DNA of 64,000 bases from Paramecium octaurelia (GCA_905182995.1 CAJJDP010000014.1:70856-134855), one strand, 5' to 3'; shown: positions 41,098-53,653, counted from the stretch's first letter. The notes: generated from the sequence alone by a model not told the origin. Translations and numbers: made by a program.

Positions 41098-41931
41098 TCT
41101 CTTATTGATTTTACAAGGCAGGGTTTCTTAATTCTTGATTTATGTATGGAAATTTATGATGCAATAGATAGCGTTGATTATTAAAAATAAGTGAAGTAAT
41201 TTTTCTCAATTTTATTAACATTTAATTGACTTCTATCGCAATTATATATAAAATATATATAGTAATTAGATATCTGCTAACAAGAATTTGTTTAAAGGAA
41301 TTTTTTTATTTCTATTTAAGATTCGAATATTTCCCCTTGAAAATTAATTAAACTGGAATTATAGTAAATTCCATCTCTTAGTTAAATGAACTATTAAATG
41401 TCACAACAAATTGGGATTTAACTCTCTTTTTGTATGTAGTCGTCTAAAATTTCTTCGTTTATGCCCATCAATCTAAGAAAATCATAATTCATTTTTTTTA
41501 ATATTCCAACTAACCTCCCTTAAATAAATTAGAAATTCCAACATTCATAAGGTTTTTCAATAGTATTTTGAAATGAATTTCTATTGTTTTCAGTTATCAT
41601 CTCAAAAGGTAATCTCTCATAGAAATGCATCATTTAATCATATTCTAAAAAATATTCATTCTACACTTCAGTATTATAATTAAAGAACGATAGCCTACAT
41701 TCAAAAGATTCATTATCATGTTTCCTTTCTATAATTGAACTCATTTTTAACAATTTGTCTATTAATAATGCTCCCAATGCTTGGCATTTATATCTATTTT
41801 TTTAGTCAGTTTCTGCAACTCTGAATAAATTAGTAATTTTGTATAACTGATCCTCTTGCTTTATAAGATTGGTATGATCTAAATAAAATAATCCTGTATA
41901 TTTTTACTTGGTTAAATTAGCTCACTTTTCT
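41098..41931 (-). CDS. uncharacterised ORF, 5' end unresolved
   Basis: Open frame of 278 codons bounded upstream by a TGA at 41932-41934. The text is protein-like: QLYKITNLFRVAETD, LGALLIDKLLKMSSIIERKH, YECWNFQFIQGRLVGILKKM, YDFLRLMGINEEILDDYIQK, DGIYYNSSLINFQGEIFESQ. Similar text (FCFQTSKLKEDKEQQNVAQA) continues upstream beyond the TGA in the same frame to about 42010, so the gene is either broken there or has an intron I cannot place. The first ATG inside is near 41748. Family not recognised. Confidence 0.45.
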
Positions 41932-42638
41932 ATTTAGTTATGAGCTTGTGCAACATTTTGTTATTCCTTATCTTCTTTGAGTTTAGATGTTTGGAAGCAG
42001 AAATCGAGGTGTGTAATGAAGTCATAAGACGTAAATATTAAAATGAATGATTAATACATAAAACTAGCAATTATGAATGCCCTTTTAAAAGTCATAAATA
42101 ATTGCGAATTACTATTAATTAGCTAAAATGAAGATTTATAAGTAATATAAATGTGATAAATTTTGTAAATATATATTACATAATAAATGTCATTGACTAT
42201 TGGGTTCATTTCTTCTAGAAGAAATGAGTTTATTATATTTTTCTCCTGGAAGTTTTCTACCCTAAATCAATAAACATTATTTTTAACATTTCAAATATTC
42301 CTTAAATCATTTGTTAAATTAATTGAGCTGATATTCTATCACAAAATTTACCTGTTCCAAACTTATTATTCAAGATGGAATGCATTAGGAGATATCTGGA
42401 TACTAAGATCTTACTTAAAGGTTTGATTTCTAATTTTTTTATTAATATTAAAATAATTAAAATATTAGTCTTATAATAAAAATTAAAATAATTGCTGTTA
42501 TATAATCCACATCTAAATTAATTAAAATTATAGTTTATTTATCCACTCTAAATAACTTTAATTTTGGTTCAACTAAAAAGTAGGTGATATAGAATTTGAT
42601 AATAGGAAAATAAAATAAATTATAAACAAATTATGAAA
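41932..42638. other. intergenic or lost 5' part of neighbour
   Basis: About 700 bp. 41932-42010 may hold the 5' part of the preceding minus-strand gene; the rest is AT-rich with no gene seen. Confidence 0.4.
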
Positions 42639-44439
42639 TCAATGTTTTTTCCAAGCTTGATACTACTTCTAAATTCTATGCAATATTTCTATTTCCTCAA
42701 TTCTTTTCCTATCTTCATAGTATTTCTAAAAATTAATTTGTATGCAGCAATCCATTTATGGTTTTTTGACAATATTTCTGAAACATAAGAATATTATCAG
42801 ATCATATACAAATATTGTATCTATCTTCTTTTCATTGTATATTTGATGTTTATTAATAGGCTTTTGAGTTTCTAAAATCTATTGATAAATTGGCTCTAAC
42901 TGCTGAGCTAAAATTAAAAACAACTCTTTAAAATTATCATTTATCGCCATAATCAAATATTCATTTTCTTCAATACTATTATCCTTGTAAGCGTCTCCTC
43001 TCTCAATGATTGAGAACTTTTCCAATTGAAATTATGCATCATATAATTACTCTTTCCATTTGATGAATTCTTTTCTAGAAATATCAAAGTCTCTTTAAGT
43101 ACTCTATCTAATTTTCTATAAATCATTCTAGTGATATTCAGATGTCATCAATTCCAGCCAATCTTGAGCATCAATTTCAATGATGCCTGCTTCATTACAA
43201 TCAAACAATAGCATCTAATTTAAAGATGAAAAAACACAGTAAATTCTTTTGTAAAGGAGAAACATGCACTTGATATACAAATCTTCAGGTATCAGATTAA
43301 CAGAATCTATTTTTTTTTAACTTTCCAACTCCTTGGCCACTTATAGGAAATAATATCCAATAGATTTTTCAAATTCTAGGTGATCCTTAGCTTTTCTGGC
43401 TCTATTCAAAATATTTTAATGTGCCAAATAATTCCTAAAAATATCAATTATTTTTACAATGTTTGTCTTCTTCCATATTCTTGCATTTCATCTTGTTCCT
43501 TGTCTGATAAACTAAGACTTCCACTCTAAAGCACAAAATTATTCAATGTCAAATCCTCAACTGAATCTTATGTTGATAATGTGTATTACGGATCCTATTC
43601 AATTTTAATTGCTTTATGATTGAAGAAATCCTGCCATGAAATTCTGTTGTTTTCATCAATTACCAACATTCTTCTTAACAAATCCTTAGTAGGTTCTGAT
43701 AGTGTACATCCTTCAGGAATGAGATTGTCAACTAAAGATTAATGTGTGATATACTTTTTTATTGAATTTTCTTTAATAATTTCAATGGGTTGACTTCCTC
43801 CCATGGGTACTCTCTAAATAACATAAAATAGAATGTAACTCCTAAGGACCACATGTCACTCAAACTATTATAGGATTCTTATTTGATTATTTGAGGAGAC
43901 ATGAAAACTGGAGTACCACTAAAAGTTTAAAATTTTCCACTCTGATTCGATTGATCCATGACCTTAGCCAATCCAAAGTCTGCAACTTTTACTTATCCAT
44001 TATGCAAGAGTAGATTCTATGGTTTAATGTCTCTATGAATAATCTTTTTGCTGACTAAATATTTGAAGGCTGCTGCAATTTATCTGAAAAATACAACCAC
44101 ATCTTCTTCTGAGAGATTGTGATTCAAAATAAAATCATCTAAAGCTCCCTGATTACAGTATTCTGTAACCAAATACATAAATTCTTCATTTTTTTTTGCA
44201 TCTATAAATCCAACAATGTTTAAGTGATTTATTTTTCTCAATACATTGATTTCTTGTAAAAGTGACACTGTTACTTCCGGTGAAGCTTTTACAGGTATTT
44301 CCTTAATGGCTAAAAAGATTTTTTCATCTCCAGTTCCTTTAGCATAAAATCCTAAGTAAACAGTTCCACAATTTCCTTTGCCCAATTATTTCTGGGTGTC
44401 TATCATATATTTATCAATCTGAATGTAGCGAGATTTCAT
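42639..44439 (-). CDS. serine/threonine protein kinase, ULK/ATG1-like
   Basis: About 592 aa. N-terminal kinase domain: glycine loop LGKGNCGTVYLG, Lys in FLAIKEI, hinge LVTEYCNQGALDD, catalytic loop IIHRDIKPQNLLL, VADFGLAKV, activation end SGTPVFMSPQI, then SDMWSLGVTFYFMLF and LLRRMLVIDENNRISWQDFF. The short activation segment ending GTPxxMSPQ and the RISW block are those of ciliate ULK/ATG1-like kinases. The C-terminal half is helical with no known domain. Intron 43435-43457. The frame slips by one at the six-T run 43755-43760 (A-run in coding strand), between NPLKLLKKIQ and YITHQSLVDN; one extra A repairs it. A second intron (GTATAT...TTCAG) near the C-terminus is possible. Confidence 0.9.
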
Positions 44440-44471
44440 TTTTATAAAATATTTATAATATTGATAATAAT

Positions 44472-45891
44472 TCAACACAATTTAACATAATAATCATCTT
44501 TCTGTCTTAGTTACTTTATGAGCCAGTATTGGTTAAACAAACTACCATATAAGGAATACATAATCAAAGGCAAAAATTCTAATCTCCCTCCAAAAATCAT
44601 ATGATGGAGGAAACGATCATAAAAAATAATCAGGCCTCCAGCATATAGATATAATTTTTCTGCATTGTTTAATTTGATTTAATATTCAGCATAAAATATT
44701 ATATGAAAGATAATTAGCAAAATTATAAGTATTGGTTATTCTAAATTAATTATCATCTTTACCATATGATGATGGAATCAATGGCAACAATGCTATGCCA
44801 TTTATAAATGAAGCCATAAAAATTAAATTTGGGTTCTTCATCTAAACAAATTGTAAAATTATTGGAATCATTACGGCCTTTTCATGAACATGATACCCAA
44901 AATTGAAAAATATTAAAGAAGATATTGTGAAAATATCATATACATTCTTATACTTTTTTCTAAACAACAACTAACATTTATTAATTTAATACCAAACACA
45001 AAGATCCAATAATTATTAAAGTTGTTATATTCCCTATTGAAGGCAGCACATTAAACACTGTTTCTTAAACAACACCAGAAGCAGTTGAAGCTTTATTAAT
45101 TTTCAAGATAACTCCTAACACTTTATCTGCTGAACAATATATACTCCAAAAGTTTTAAGCCCAATAAGCATGAACAAGTCCTCTTTGGAAAGGAAATAAT
45201 CTTTTCAATATTTAAAAGATGTCCTAATAAAAAGGTAAAAAGATGACTAGTAGCAAAGACACTGATAAAATCCCTATTGAGATGATTTGTTTAATTTGAC
45301 AATTTTTCAACACAATAACTCCAAAAGCTGGCAATACATAGATGTATATATGTTTAAAGCTAAGTAATATTACATACAATAGAGAGGCTTGTAGATATTG
45401 TTACTGTTGCAATTTATAACAAATGAACAACAGAATACCATATAAGAATCCATTGTATTGGAAATGTATATCTAATTATAACAAGTATTTGATACTATCA
45501 ATTAGTAGGCATCCGAATGGAATCATATCAATGAATTACTTTGTAAATGACTTTTACTGCTTTTTGACTGCAAAAAAGTAAAGAAACTCTGATACTATTA
45601 CAGTAATTCTTTAGAACCAGACTAATGAATCTGTGATATTGTATAAGTCAATTCCGAGCAATATTGCTATTTTGCCAAATAAGTACTCCAAATAAGCAAA
45701 CAATGGAGGGTAATCAAGTGTCCAAATGGATTATTCATCATAATACCATTAATTGATTGGTTATTCTGTGGTGATTCTCATCCAATTTCTATGTACATCA
45801 AAATCAGTGCTGTAACTAAAGATAACTAATATTTTTACTATAAATTAATCAGCATGCATTTAATCAGCACTACAAGAATAATTAAATACAT
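44472..45891 (-). CDS. ALG8: ALG8-type dolichyl-P-glucose alpha-1,3-glucosyltransferase
   Basis: 450-aa ER membrane glucosyltransferase of the ALG6/ALG8 (GT57) family, which adds the second glucose to the lipid-linked N-glycan precursor. Key blocks: STDFDVHRNWMRITTEQPIN, YYDEQSIWTLDYPPLFAYLE, HFQYNGFLYGILLF, LFPFQRGLVHAYWAQNFWS and FNFGYHVHEKAVMIPI. Many hydrophobic segments span the ER membrane. The HFQYNG-FLYG and RGLVHAYWAPN-like blocks favour ALG8 over ALG6. Introns: 45816-45838, 44971-44992 and 44741-44762. It uses dolichyl-P-Glc; the cis-prenyltransferase gene at 51843 supplies dolichol in the same pathway. It ends 32 bp upstream of the kinase start. Confidence 0.94.
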
Positions 45892-45981
45892 TATTTTTAT
45901 TTCATTTCTTTTATTTTTGAATAATAAAAATTTATATTACATGAAATTATCCACATCATCAATTTATATACATATAATTAA

Positions 45982-48490
45982 TCATTCAAAAACAAAATCA
46001 TCCTAGTTTTTACTTATGTCTTATATCATTAAATTGAGAATGTCAAGGTTATATCCAGCAATCTTCTTCTCTTTCTTAAAATATAGTTGTAATTAGGTTC
46101 TAATATTTATCACTTTCATCATAATTTCATGCGAATTGAATCCAAATCCATCGACCTTATTAAAGATATAAGTGATTAACTTATTAATTATTATGGGATA
46201 TTATTTTAATGCTATATCTTAGTTCATTTCATCAATCAATGTTACTAAATGTTGATGATGCAGAAATTTCATAAGAGAACTCAAATCTGAATTTTAGAGA
46301 TGATCAAATAAATACTCAGTGACATTTTTATTGAAGAATAAATCTTCATTTGGAATTTCTCCTTAATCGATAGTTTCTCTATACTATTTAATCTTTTCCA
46401 AAATGTCCATTAATTATTCAGTTTCCAATAGCTTTTATTATCCAATCTACACTAAAGTTAAATCTTTTTTGACTTAATCTAAGCCTTAATCAAATCCAGT
46501 TTATTATTTATTCTTATTTTATAATTCTTACATCAGAGAATCTTGTAATCTCTTTTCCTCCTCTTCCGAAACAAAAATTTACTCTTTGGTTTGAACATAT
46601 TTTCTAATGACTCCATTTTTTGTGGCTGAATAAAACAAATCTCCAATACAACCAACAACCATTGATTATATCCCAGTTAAGGCTTCATTAAATTGCAATA
46701 TTAATTAATATGTATCTCCATCCCAATATTTAATGATATTGTCTTTGCATCCACTAAAGAAATAGTGAGTGTCATTTACTGTTTTTATTTAAATAACTTC
46801 TGCTGTATGAGCTTTAAGGGTTTTCTTACAATTTCCGAAATCAGTTGCCCATAATTTAATGCTCTTATCTGCACCTGCTGATATGACTATTGTATCATCT
46901 GAAGTATAAGCAAAAGTTAAAACGGGTAATGAATGCCCATATAATTCAAGATACAATTTATGAGAGTCACAGTAATAGATCGATATAATATTATTCATTT
47001 GGGCAAATGCATAATAATTTCCATCATATGAAAATTAGGCACTTCTAATATTTTCCTTTAAATAAATCGTATTAACCACTTAGAATTCCAGGCATTTTTA
47101 TGTTTTATTAAAAAATAACTCCACAAAGTTCACTTTCTTATCTACTTCAGTGGTCATTATTACTAAACCATTAAATGCCTTACAATTCTCATGGCATTCA
47201 ATACTGTTAACATTTGAATTATGAATTTTCTATTCAAAAACAATTTCATTTTAATTCATATCAACTAGATATAAGGTTCCTTATTCATCCCCAACCATAA
47301 AATATTTATTTTTTGGCAAAATGCATAAAGAAGTTAAATTACTTGTATTAGTAAGACAGTTGATCTATTAAGCAGTTTCGTTATCAAATTAATAACATTT
47401 ATTTGATGCAATTACTACCAATTTATGATCATTTTAAGTTAATTTAATTTATTTGATTTGTCCTGTAATCTATTAAATTGCTACATTATTATTTTCATCC
47501 ACGTTATCATTATTTAATTCTTTGATTACAATTTAATTGTCTGATGTGAATATATATATTTTCAATAGGTTTTTAAATACTACTGCTTAAAAATATACAA
47601 TCTTATTCAATTGTGATATGACAGTGCTATAAATTAAGGATTAACTAAAGTTTTCAGCTTTTTATAGCTTCTTTCCTTATTTTGATTTATAAACCTCTAT
47701 TTTCTTTTCATTATCTAAAATATTAATAACTTTTACTTAGAATTAACAATTTTTATTAAACATATTGGCATTAGATGGCTCTAATAAAGGATTACCTTTT
47801 AATTATTCCATCATTATCAATCTGACACTTGCCTGAAATCAATTAACATGATTTAATAAGAACTTCATCAGAATTAGTGCAGATAAGCAAATAATTTTCA
47901 TAAACACATAAGCATGTGACTTCGCTGTGCATACTTGATAGAGTGGCTACAGAGCATTCTAAATTCAAATCCCATATTTTGACTAGTCCATCTTTGCTAC
48001 CTGACACAATAAATTATTAAGTTATTGCAAGACTCTAATCTTCAAGGCTAATTATGTCTAAGGCAGTAATTTAATTTGAATGGCCAATCAATCTAAATTA
48101 TAATTATTAATCTGCTAGATCCCATACAATAATAGAAGTATCACAACTTCCACTTATTAAAACTGCTTCACTCAAAAATACTAATTATGTTATTTCACTT
48201 TAATGGTTAAAAAATCTGCATTAAATTTCATTATCAATCAGATTATATATAATTATTTCACCATCGTGATATCCTATTGCCAAAGTGTTGTCTTTTATTG
48301 CGATTTTTGTAATTTTTATGTTCTTGCCTTCAATTACTATTTATTAAATAATCTCTTGTGTCTTGATATTTAGCAAAAGCAAATACTAATCTACTATTGT
48401 GTATGCTATATCATTTATTATTACTCCTCCATTGTTGCCAATACTACCAAATAGGGTCTCAAATTTATATCCAAAATAGGCTTTTACCAT
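45982..48490 (-). CDS. WDR3: WD-repeat protein WDR3/UTP12 (Dip2), small-subunit processome
   Basis: 825-aa protein with two beta-propellers and a helical C-terminus, the layout of UTP12, a UTP-B subunit of the U3 snoRNP needed for 18S rRNA maturation in the nucleolus. MVKAYFGYKFETLFGSIGNN aligns with the WDR3 N-terminus. Repeats include YHDGEIIIYNLID, SGSCDTSIIVWDLAD, VSGSKDGLVKIWDLN. The most specific block is LELYGHSLPVLTF...SAGADKSIKLWATDFGNCKK, found in WDR3. The UTP12 C-terminal domain follows. One 31-nt intron (47833-47863, GTTCTT...TTCAG) was found. The protein is shorter than the human 943 aa because acidic inserts are missing. Its ATG is 22 bp from a divergent gene. Confidence 0.93.
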
Positions 48491-48512
48491 AAATAATTAA
48501 TTAATTATTATA
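48491..48512. promoter_or_regulatory. 22-bp shared upstream region of two divergent genes
   Basis: Only 22 bp, all A/T (AAATAATTAATTAATTATTA plus TA), separate the start codons of WDR3 (minus) and the EF-hand gene (plus). Both promoters must overlap here or lie inside the opposite coding region. Confidence 0.6.
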
Positions 48513-48825
48513 ATGAGTTTTAGAGATATTCTAAATAACACTTAAAAAGTTAAAAAAATCACAAAAGTGGCTTTCAATGCATTGGATGAAGATGACAGTG
48601 GCTATCTAGAGAGGAAGTAATAATTGCTCACATAATTTGAGGGAATTAATTTCAATTTTGAATAATTGTGCTGACACTTTGAAAATTGAAAGACCATCAT
48701 CAGAAGAAATGGATGAAATACTAAAAGAATTAGATGAGAATTCAGATGGTAAGGTTTCAGAAAATGAATTCCAAAAATTAATTGAGAAGGTCTTAAGTAT
48801 TATGGCTAAAATAGAAGAAAAATGA
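48513..48825 (+). CDS. small two-EF-hand calcium-binding protein
   Basis: 95-aa protein with two EF-hands: loop 1 DEDDSGYLERKE, loop 2 DENSDGKVSENE, both with the acidic and Gly positions for Ca2+ binding. Helices between them (LISILNNCADTLKIERPSSE) give a calbindin/S100- or polcalcin-like single-lobe protein. One 25-nt intron (48617-48641) falls inside loop 1 and ends in GAG rather than TAG; removal joins ERK to ELISIL exactly as an EF-hand needs. A local Ca2+ buffer or sensor; partner unknown. Confidence 0.88.
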
Positions 48826-48867
48826 ATAACATTTTAATTATTATTATTTATATATTTTATTAATAAA

Positions 48868-49095
48868 ATGGTATTGGCTAAGATAGCATTAGGAACAGCA
48901 GGTGCAGTGACTGTTGGATACTTATTTGTTCCACCATTTAATAGAAAACTTGAAAGAAATGTTCTCAGACCAATCAGAAATTATAGAAGACACTTATAAT
49001 AAGAGGATTCATTCAAAACAGAAGTAATGTGGCTTTAAAATATTCTTAGGAAGAATTCTATTAATTTTTAGGAAGTGTAGCATTAGGTACCTTGA
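48868..49095 (+). CDS. small hypothetical membrane protein
   Basis: 75-codon ORF, 42 bp after the EF-hand stop. It starts with a hydrophobic helix (LAKIALGTAGAVTVGYLFVP), then a basic stretch (FNRKLERNVLRPIRNYRRH). A one-pass protein with basic tail, of the kind found in mitochondria or ER, is likely. No family recognised; the last 25 residues are less certain. Confidence 0.55.
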
Positions 49096-49950
49096 GAATG
49101 TTTACAATCGAAAGCGATTGAGCAAATATAATAGATATTAATATAAAATCTAATACAAAATTAAGAATTTTATTTAATTAAAAGCAAATCCATTTTTTGA
49201 CATTCTTTAAGTGAGTTTGCATTTTTATTCCTCTTTGTATTTAAAAATGAGGCAATTAATACTAAAATAATTTAAAATATAAAGAAAAATTAATATGTCA
49301 AAATTATTATTCGGAAATCCAAATAGATAGTTAATTTAAATTACAAAAGCTAAATTGATCATCCACATTAATTCTTTTTTCAAATACCTTAAAGAATTTA
49401 TGCAATTACTTTGAATTCATCTTCCTAAGATGATTTTATGAGAATAAGAATTTTTTATAATACTTTTTATGATAAAATACACTGTTGTTCAAGAGAATAA
49501 TTGGATCATAAATGGTAAACAGTGTAAAAGAAAGATGATTCATTTTTAAAATAAACAACTTAAATAGGATTTAATTGAAAAAGTGCTTCTGTCTTCTGTT
49601 ACAAATAAATTGCTAGCATGATTCAGTCAGAAAAATTTAATAACATTATCTAAATGAGAATGAATTCTTAATTCCAACTAAAACTATGTCATTTAGAGAG
49701 AAAAAAGAATATGATTCACAATTAGAAAATTTAAATAGAAGAATATTATATAATTTTAAGATTTTTGTATAAAATTGCTTAAATGTATTTGCTAACTATT
49801 AAAATAGAATATTAGAAAGGTAAATGAATCATCTCAAAATAATATGTGCCAATATTTTAAATGAAAGGGATTAAATGAATTGAATAAAAGACATTTATTA
49901 TCTCACATATAAGTTTTATAATAAGTATTATTAATTTATACATTTATTTT
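49096..49950. other. intergenic, no gene recognised
   Basis: About 850 bp of AT-rich sequence. Short open frames only; no RNA gene or repeat seen. Confidence 0.5.
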
Positions 49951-51795
49951 ATGAATTGTGAATACCATATTGAAAAACAATTTTCACATATATGTTTGTC
50001 AGAAGGATGCAAAAAAAGACTTGTTTGTGATTTATGTTAACATCCTTCAAATCATTTTTTAGTATTATTTCAATGCTTATACAGATTCCTGTCCAGGATT
50101 TAAATAAGAAGATTACTACATTGTAACCTAAATGGGCTGAATCAAAGATCAAACCTGTTCTTGAATTTCTCAAATAGAATAGCTAAACTGAAATAAATTC
50201 TTTTGAGATAGAATAATAATTGCAATATATATTTGACACATTTTTAGGAGAAATTACTTTAAAATTAGGAGAAGTATAGAAATATTTTAATGAAAAACTA
50301 AGAATCCTGGGTGAAAATGCTCTGAAAAATGTTGAATACTTAAGATAGAGAGTTGATTCAATATATAATTTACAAGAATTAGGATTAGCTTTACAAAAAT
50401 ATTCAACTGGCATTTATTCTAAAGAGTCATTCGATTAGATAATAAAAGATTACTCAATTAAAATTTCAGGCAATTCAGAAATTTAAAATATTTATACTTA
50501 CATCACTAATGATGGAGCCAATCATAATTATTTAGATTTAATCCAAATTGATTTACATGGTTTTCACCAATTTAAAAGTCGAGTTCTAGGTCATCTAGCA
50601 AGATTAAATGATTTTGATTCATATTTACCAACCAAATACTCCTAGTTACCTTTCAAAAACCATGCAACTTTCAGTTGGAACATAGTTCAAGGTTAAAACA
50701 ACCACTCCTTTAATATCCAGAACATACTTAAAAATATGACGGTGGATGAGATATTTTAATCTAAAAGCAAGATAATATGTGTCTTAAATCAAAATTAAAT
50801 AGTGCAATACAATCATAACTATAAATTTGTTGGAATCCTTCATTAATGCTAGTAAAATGATTTCTATTTGGCACATCATATAGATCAAAATTTACAATTA
50901 ATTGTTAAATGGTAAGAACCAACATTTATACATATGTATTCAAATTTTAGAAAAATAAAAACCTTGCTAAATGCATCAATAAATCCAATTTAACAAATCC
51001 TTTTCATTAATAAGTATAATTTATACTGTAAGGGACATGAAACTTGTGTACTGACACTAGATAGTAAGGGGATGATAAAAGTGAATCCCCTCTCTAATAA
51101 CTATCTCTATGAATTTACATATGGATAAGGTATATAGCAAGTATAGATATTACCGGAATCAAAAAATGCGCTTAAATTTTCTACTAGTCATGGTTTTGAT
51201 TCAATTTTTGACTTACTTTTGTGTTCCTATTAAAAAAACTAAGTAAAATTGGCCATTAGAAGTCTATTTTAATCTTAACCTTTATCTAGAATTTGGGATG
51301 ATGAATCGTTGTCCCATAAACTTGGACTTACAGAGCATTGTGAAGTTTATTTCACAATATTTAAGTTGAGTCCTCAAGAGAAAAGTTATTTGAAGTCTTA
51401 AAAGGATGTCGAAGGAATAGATTATGTAATTGTGACTTTATTAAATAATTATGTTACTGTTTGGAACTGGAAAACTGGTAACTCAATTAAAATTATTGAC
51501 GTCTCTGAGAGTTATGGACTAAGAACTATGTAATCAGTTCTTGGAAGTACTCTCCTTACTATAATCATTCTTATTGGATTTGATGGTTCCATTTATTGGA
51601 TTAATTGGATGCAAAATAAAGTAATGTCATGTAAACTAAAGATTGGAAATGATTTATAGATTCATAATGTATTTATTTTCATTTTTAACTTAGATGTCAA
51701 AATGCTTAAACAATTTAGGATAATCAGAATTCATTGTAGCTTTGAGATAACAAACTCGAACATTTATGACAGTTGCACAATTAATTTATTATTGA
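49951..51795 (+). CDS. B-box zinc-finger protein with beta-propeller-like C-terminus
   Basis: 598-aa protein. N-terminal B-box: CEYHIEKQFSHICLSEGCKK, VCDLCQHPSNHF (Cys/His pairs in B-box order). It is followed by a coiled coil (EVQKYFNEKLRILGENALKN) and about 350 residues of strand repeats (IICVLNQNQIVQYNHNYKFV, VIVTLLNNYVTVWNWKTGNS, GFDGSIYWINW) like a WD/propeller. Introns: 50062-50084 (ends CAG) and 51672-51696. Shares the zinc-plus-coil design with the gene at 25058 but has a different C-terminus. Function unknown. Confidence 0.8.
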
Positions 51796-51842
51796 TAACC
51801 ATTACTATTGTTACGGAAAATTAATATTTTTAGAACAAACAA

Positions 51843-52608
51843 TCAAATTTTATTTTTTCTATAGAATAAAATCATATTACAAAAATCTAGAAATGATAGT
51901 TCTGGCCATTTCTTTTCTATAAAGTGGATTACTGTTTTTTCTCTTATTTAATAGAGTAAGAAATTGCTCAGTCTTGTTTCTCCAGATGTTCTTAAGAGAA
52001 TATCAGGGGAGTTTAATACCATTAAATGAGAATTTAAGCTCTAAAAAAAATCATTTTTAGATAAGCCTTTAGGCATTGATTATATTGCTTTGTCTAATTC
52101 ATTTGTGAAATTATAAGAGAAGCAAAGGTTAAGTCTATAGATAATTATGTTGCATGCTTACTTGTATTAAGAATATTTAGAACTATAATTTTCAAGTTCT
52201 TAGAGTTTTTATTTTAGTTCTTGATCTTATAATTAATCGAGGTCGCCACAGCATTTAAATTTAACTTGGTTTTTGTCTATAAAATTGAGATCATGTTGCA
52301 AATGATGTATTTTTTATTTCATTAATTGCATTAGAAATTGTACTTCTTCCTTTTATCTATTATAATTCTCAATGCTGAAAGCAAACACACTAATTTCTCT
52401 GATTCCTAGTTTTTAACTCCATTGTAGTAAATTTAAGAAAGATTGATATCCTTAGATATGACCTTCAGTTGACTCTATTCTCCTTTGCTTAGCATATCGT
52501 CTACATCTAACCTATAAAATACCGATTACCATCCATAATCACACCGACGTGGTTTGGGATAGTACCTAGTTTTAAAAATTGAATAAAGGAACTTTGTACA
52601 ATATTCAT
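51843..52608 (-). CDS. DHDDS: cis-prenyltransferase (dehydrodolichyl diphosphate synthase)
   Basis: 238-aa enzyme that lengthens farnesyl diphosphate with isopentenyl diphosphate to polyprenyl diphosphate for dolichol. The catalytic motif IPNHVGVIMDGNRRYAKQ, EGHIQGYQSFLNLLQW, IREISVFAFSIENYNR and the signature LRTSGETRLSNFLLYQ are complete, with the Asp of DGNR and the Arg/Ser/Arg of RTSGETRLS. Introns: 52501-52522, inside the DGNRR motif, and 52135-52161. The C-terminus ends soon after the helix FLDFCNMILFYRKNKI; the RxG motif of bacterial and DHDDS tails is not evident. It feeds the dolichol used by ALG8. Confidence 0.92.
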
Positions 52609-52821
52609 TTGTTATCGTAATTAAATTTCAATTTAATTTATATATTTTAATTTATTCACAACACATATGTGTCATTTTATTAATTTATCCAAATTATATA
52701 AATTTTGGTTTATTATTATTTAAATGTTTGAAAATAAAATATTGGATATATATTTGATTTGGCTTATGGAAGGATTTGGAATTGAAAAGATAAAATAAAC
52801 TAATAATTATTTAATTATTTG

Positions 52822-53457
52822 TCATTAATTTTACTCCTGTTTTGGGTCTGACAACGATTCTGGCTCTCCTTGTTGTTGTGATTACTCATTAGATTTATAA
52901 AATGCCCTGTCCTTTACAAGTTCTGGATGTTTAAGTTTGATGTGTTAATTGAGAGATCCTTCAGCTCTATTTAATTGATAAATTTTATCATAAATACCCG
53001 TATTTTTTTTGGCAATTTTCGACTGGACAAGTAAAGTGTCTTTCAATTTCTTGTGCTGGTCTCCTCAATCTTTTCTTTCTCTCTTCTCCTGTTTCTTCCA
53101 CATTTGAATTTAGCTCTTGATTTCGACGCTAGAATTAGAGTGGTATTAAAAATTACTTCTAATTTGTTTAATTTATTGACTAGTTCATTCTTCTCATTCA
53201 AGAGTTCTTTTAACTATTATAAGATTCAAATTTTACTTGATTTGTCAGGACTACATTGGCTATATATAATCTCAGGTACTCGTTGTAATATTCTAAATTT
53301 TGATCCTATTATGGGACTGAGATTTGAATATGAAAATACCTTGTTGTTCATCCTATCCTCCTACATAATTTTAAAATCTCACAGGTTCATCTCCCATCAT
53401 ATATTTTGGATTCTCTCCATCAGATCTAAGGGAATTGAAAAATTAAATACTTAGCAT
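52822..53457 (-). CDS. single C2H2 zinc-finger protein with coiled coil
   Basis: 176-aa protein. An N-terminal helical part and a coiled coil (LKELLNEKNELVNKLNKLE) lead to a basic segment (RRNQELNSNVEETGEERKKR) and one C2H2 finger: FTCPVENCQKKYGAEGSLNQ then HIKLKH, i.e. C-x4-C-x12-H-x4-H. The tail is Gln/Ser-rich. Four introns (53317-53339 ends CAG, 53214-53236, 53129-53156, 52967-52997) are needed; the last splits the finger. Family proteins bind nucleic acid; target unknown. A 133-codon ORF on the opposite strand here (53053-53454) is only its shadow. Confidence 0.85.
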
Positions 53458-53653
53458 TACTCATATTTATAATTTATTAAATATTTTTATTAATAAATTG
53501 TCTAACAAAAATAAAATTAATATTTATAACAGTCTCGAAGGACATGAAAACCTTGGTACACAAAATTACCAATAACACAAGTTCAATTTTAGAAATAAAT
53601 GAGTTTATTAAAGAAATAATTGTATTAATATTTATTATTAAATTAACGGATAT

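Noticed and set aside
43740..43830. A frame slip of the kinase at FRE/VPMGG instead of at the A-run.
   Set aside because: The frame through YPWEEVNPLKLLKKIQ is the one that matches related kinases, so the slip must come after it, at the six-T run 43755-43760.
47780..47830. A 15-nt intron (GTAATCCTTTATTAG) in WDR3, which would suggest a heterotrich ciliate.
   Set aside because: A 31-nt intron (47833-47863) just upstream keeps the frame better (SDE joined to ASVRLIMMEQL) and fits the sizes elsewhere.
53053..53454. 133-codon plus-strand ORF.
   Set aside because: It is the antisense shadow of the C2H2 zinc-finger gene, whose Cys/His pattern and four introns are convincing.
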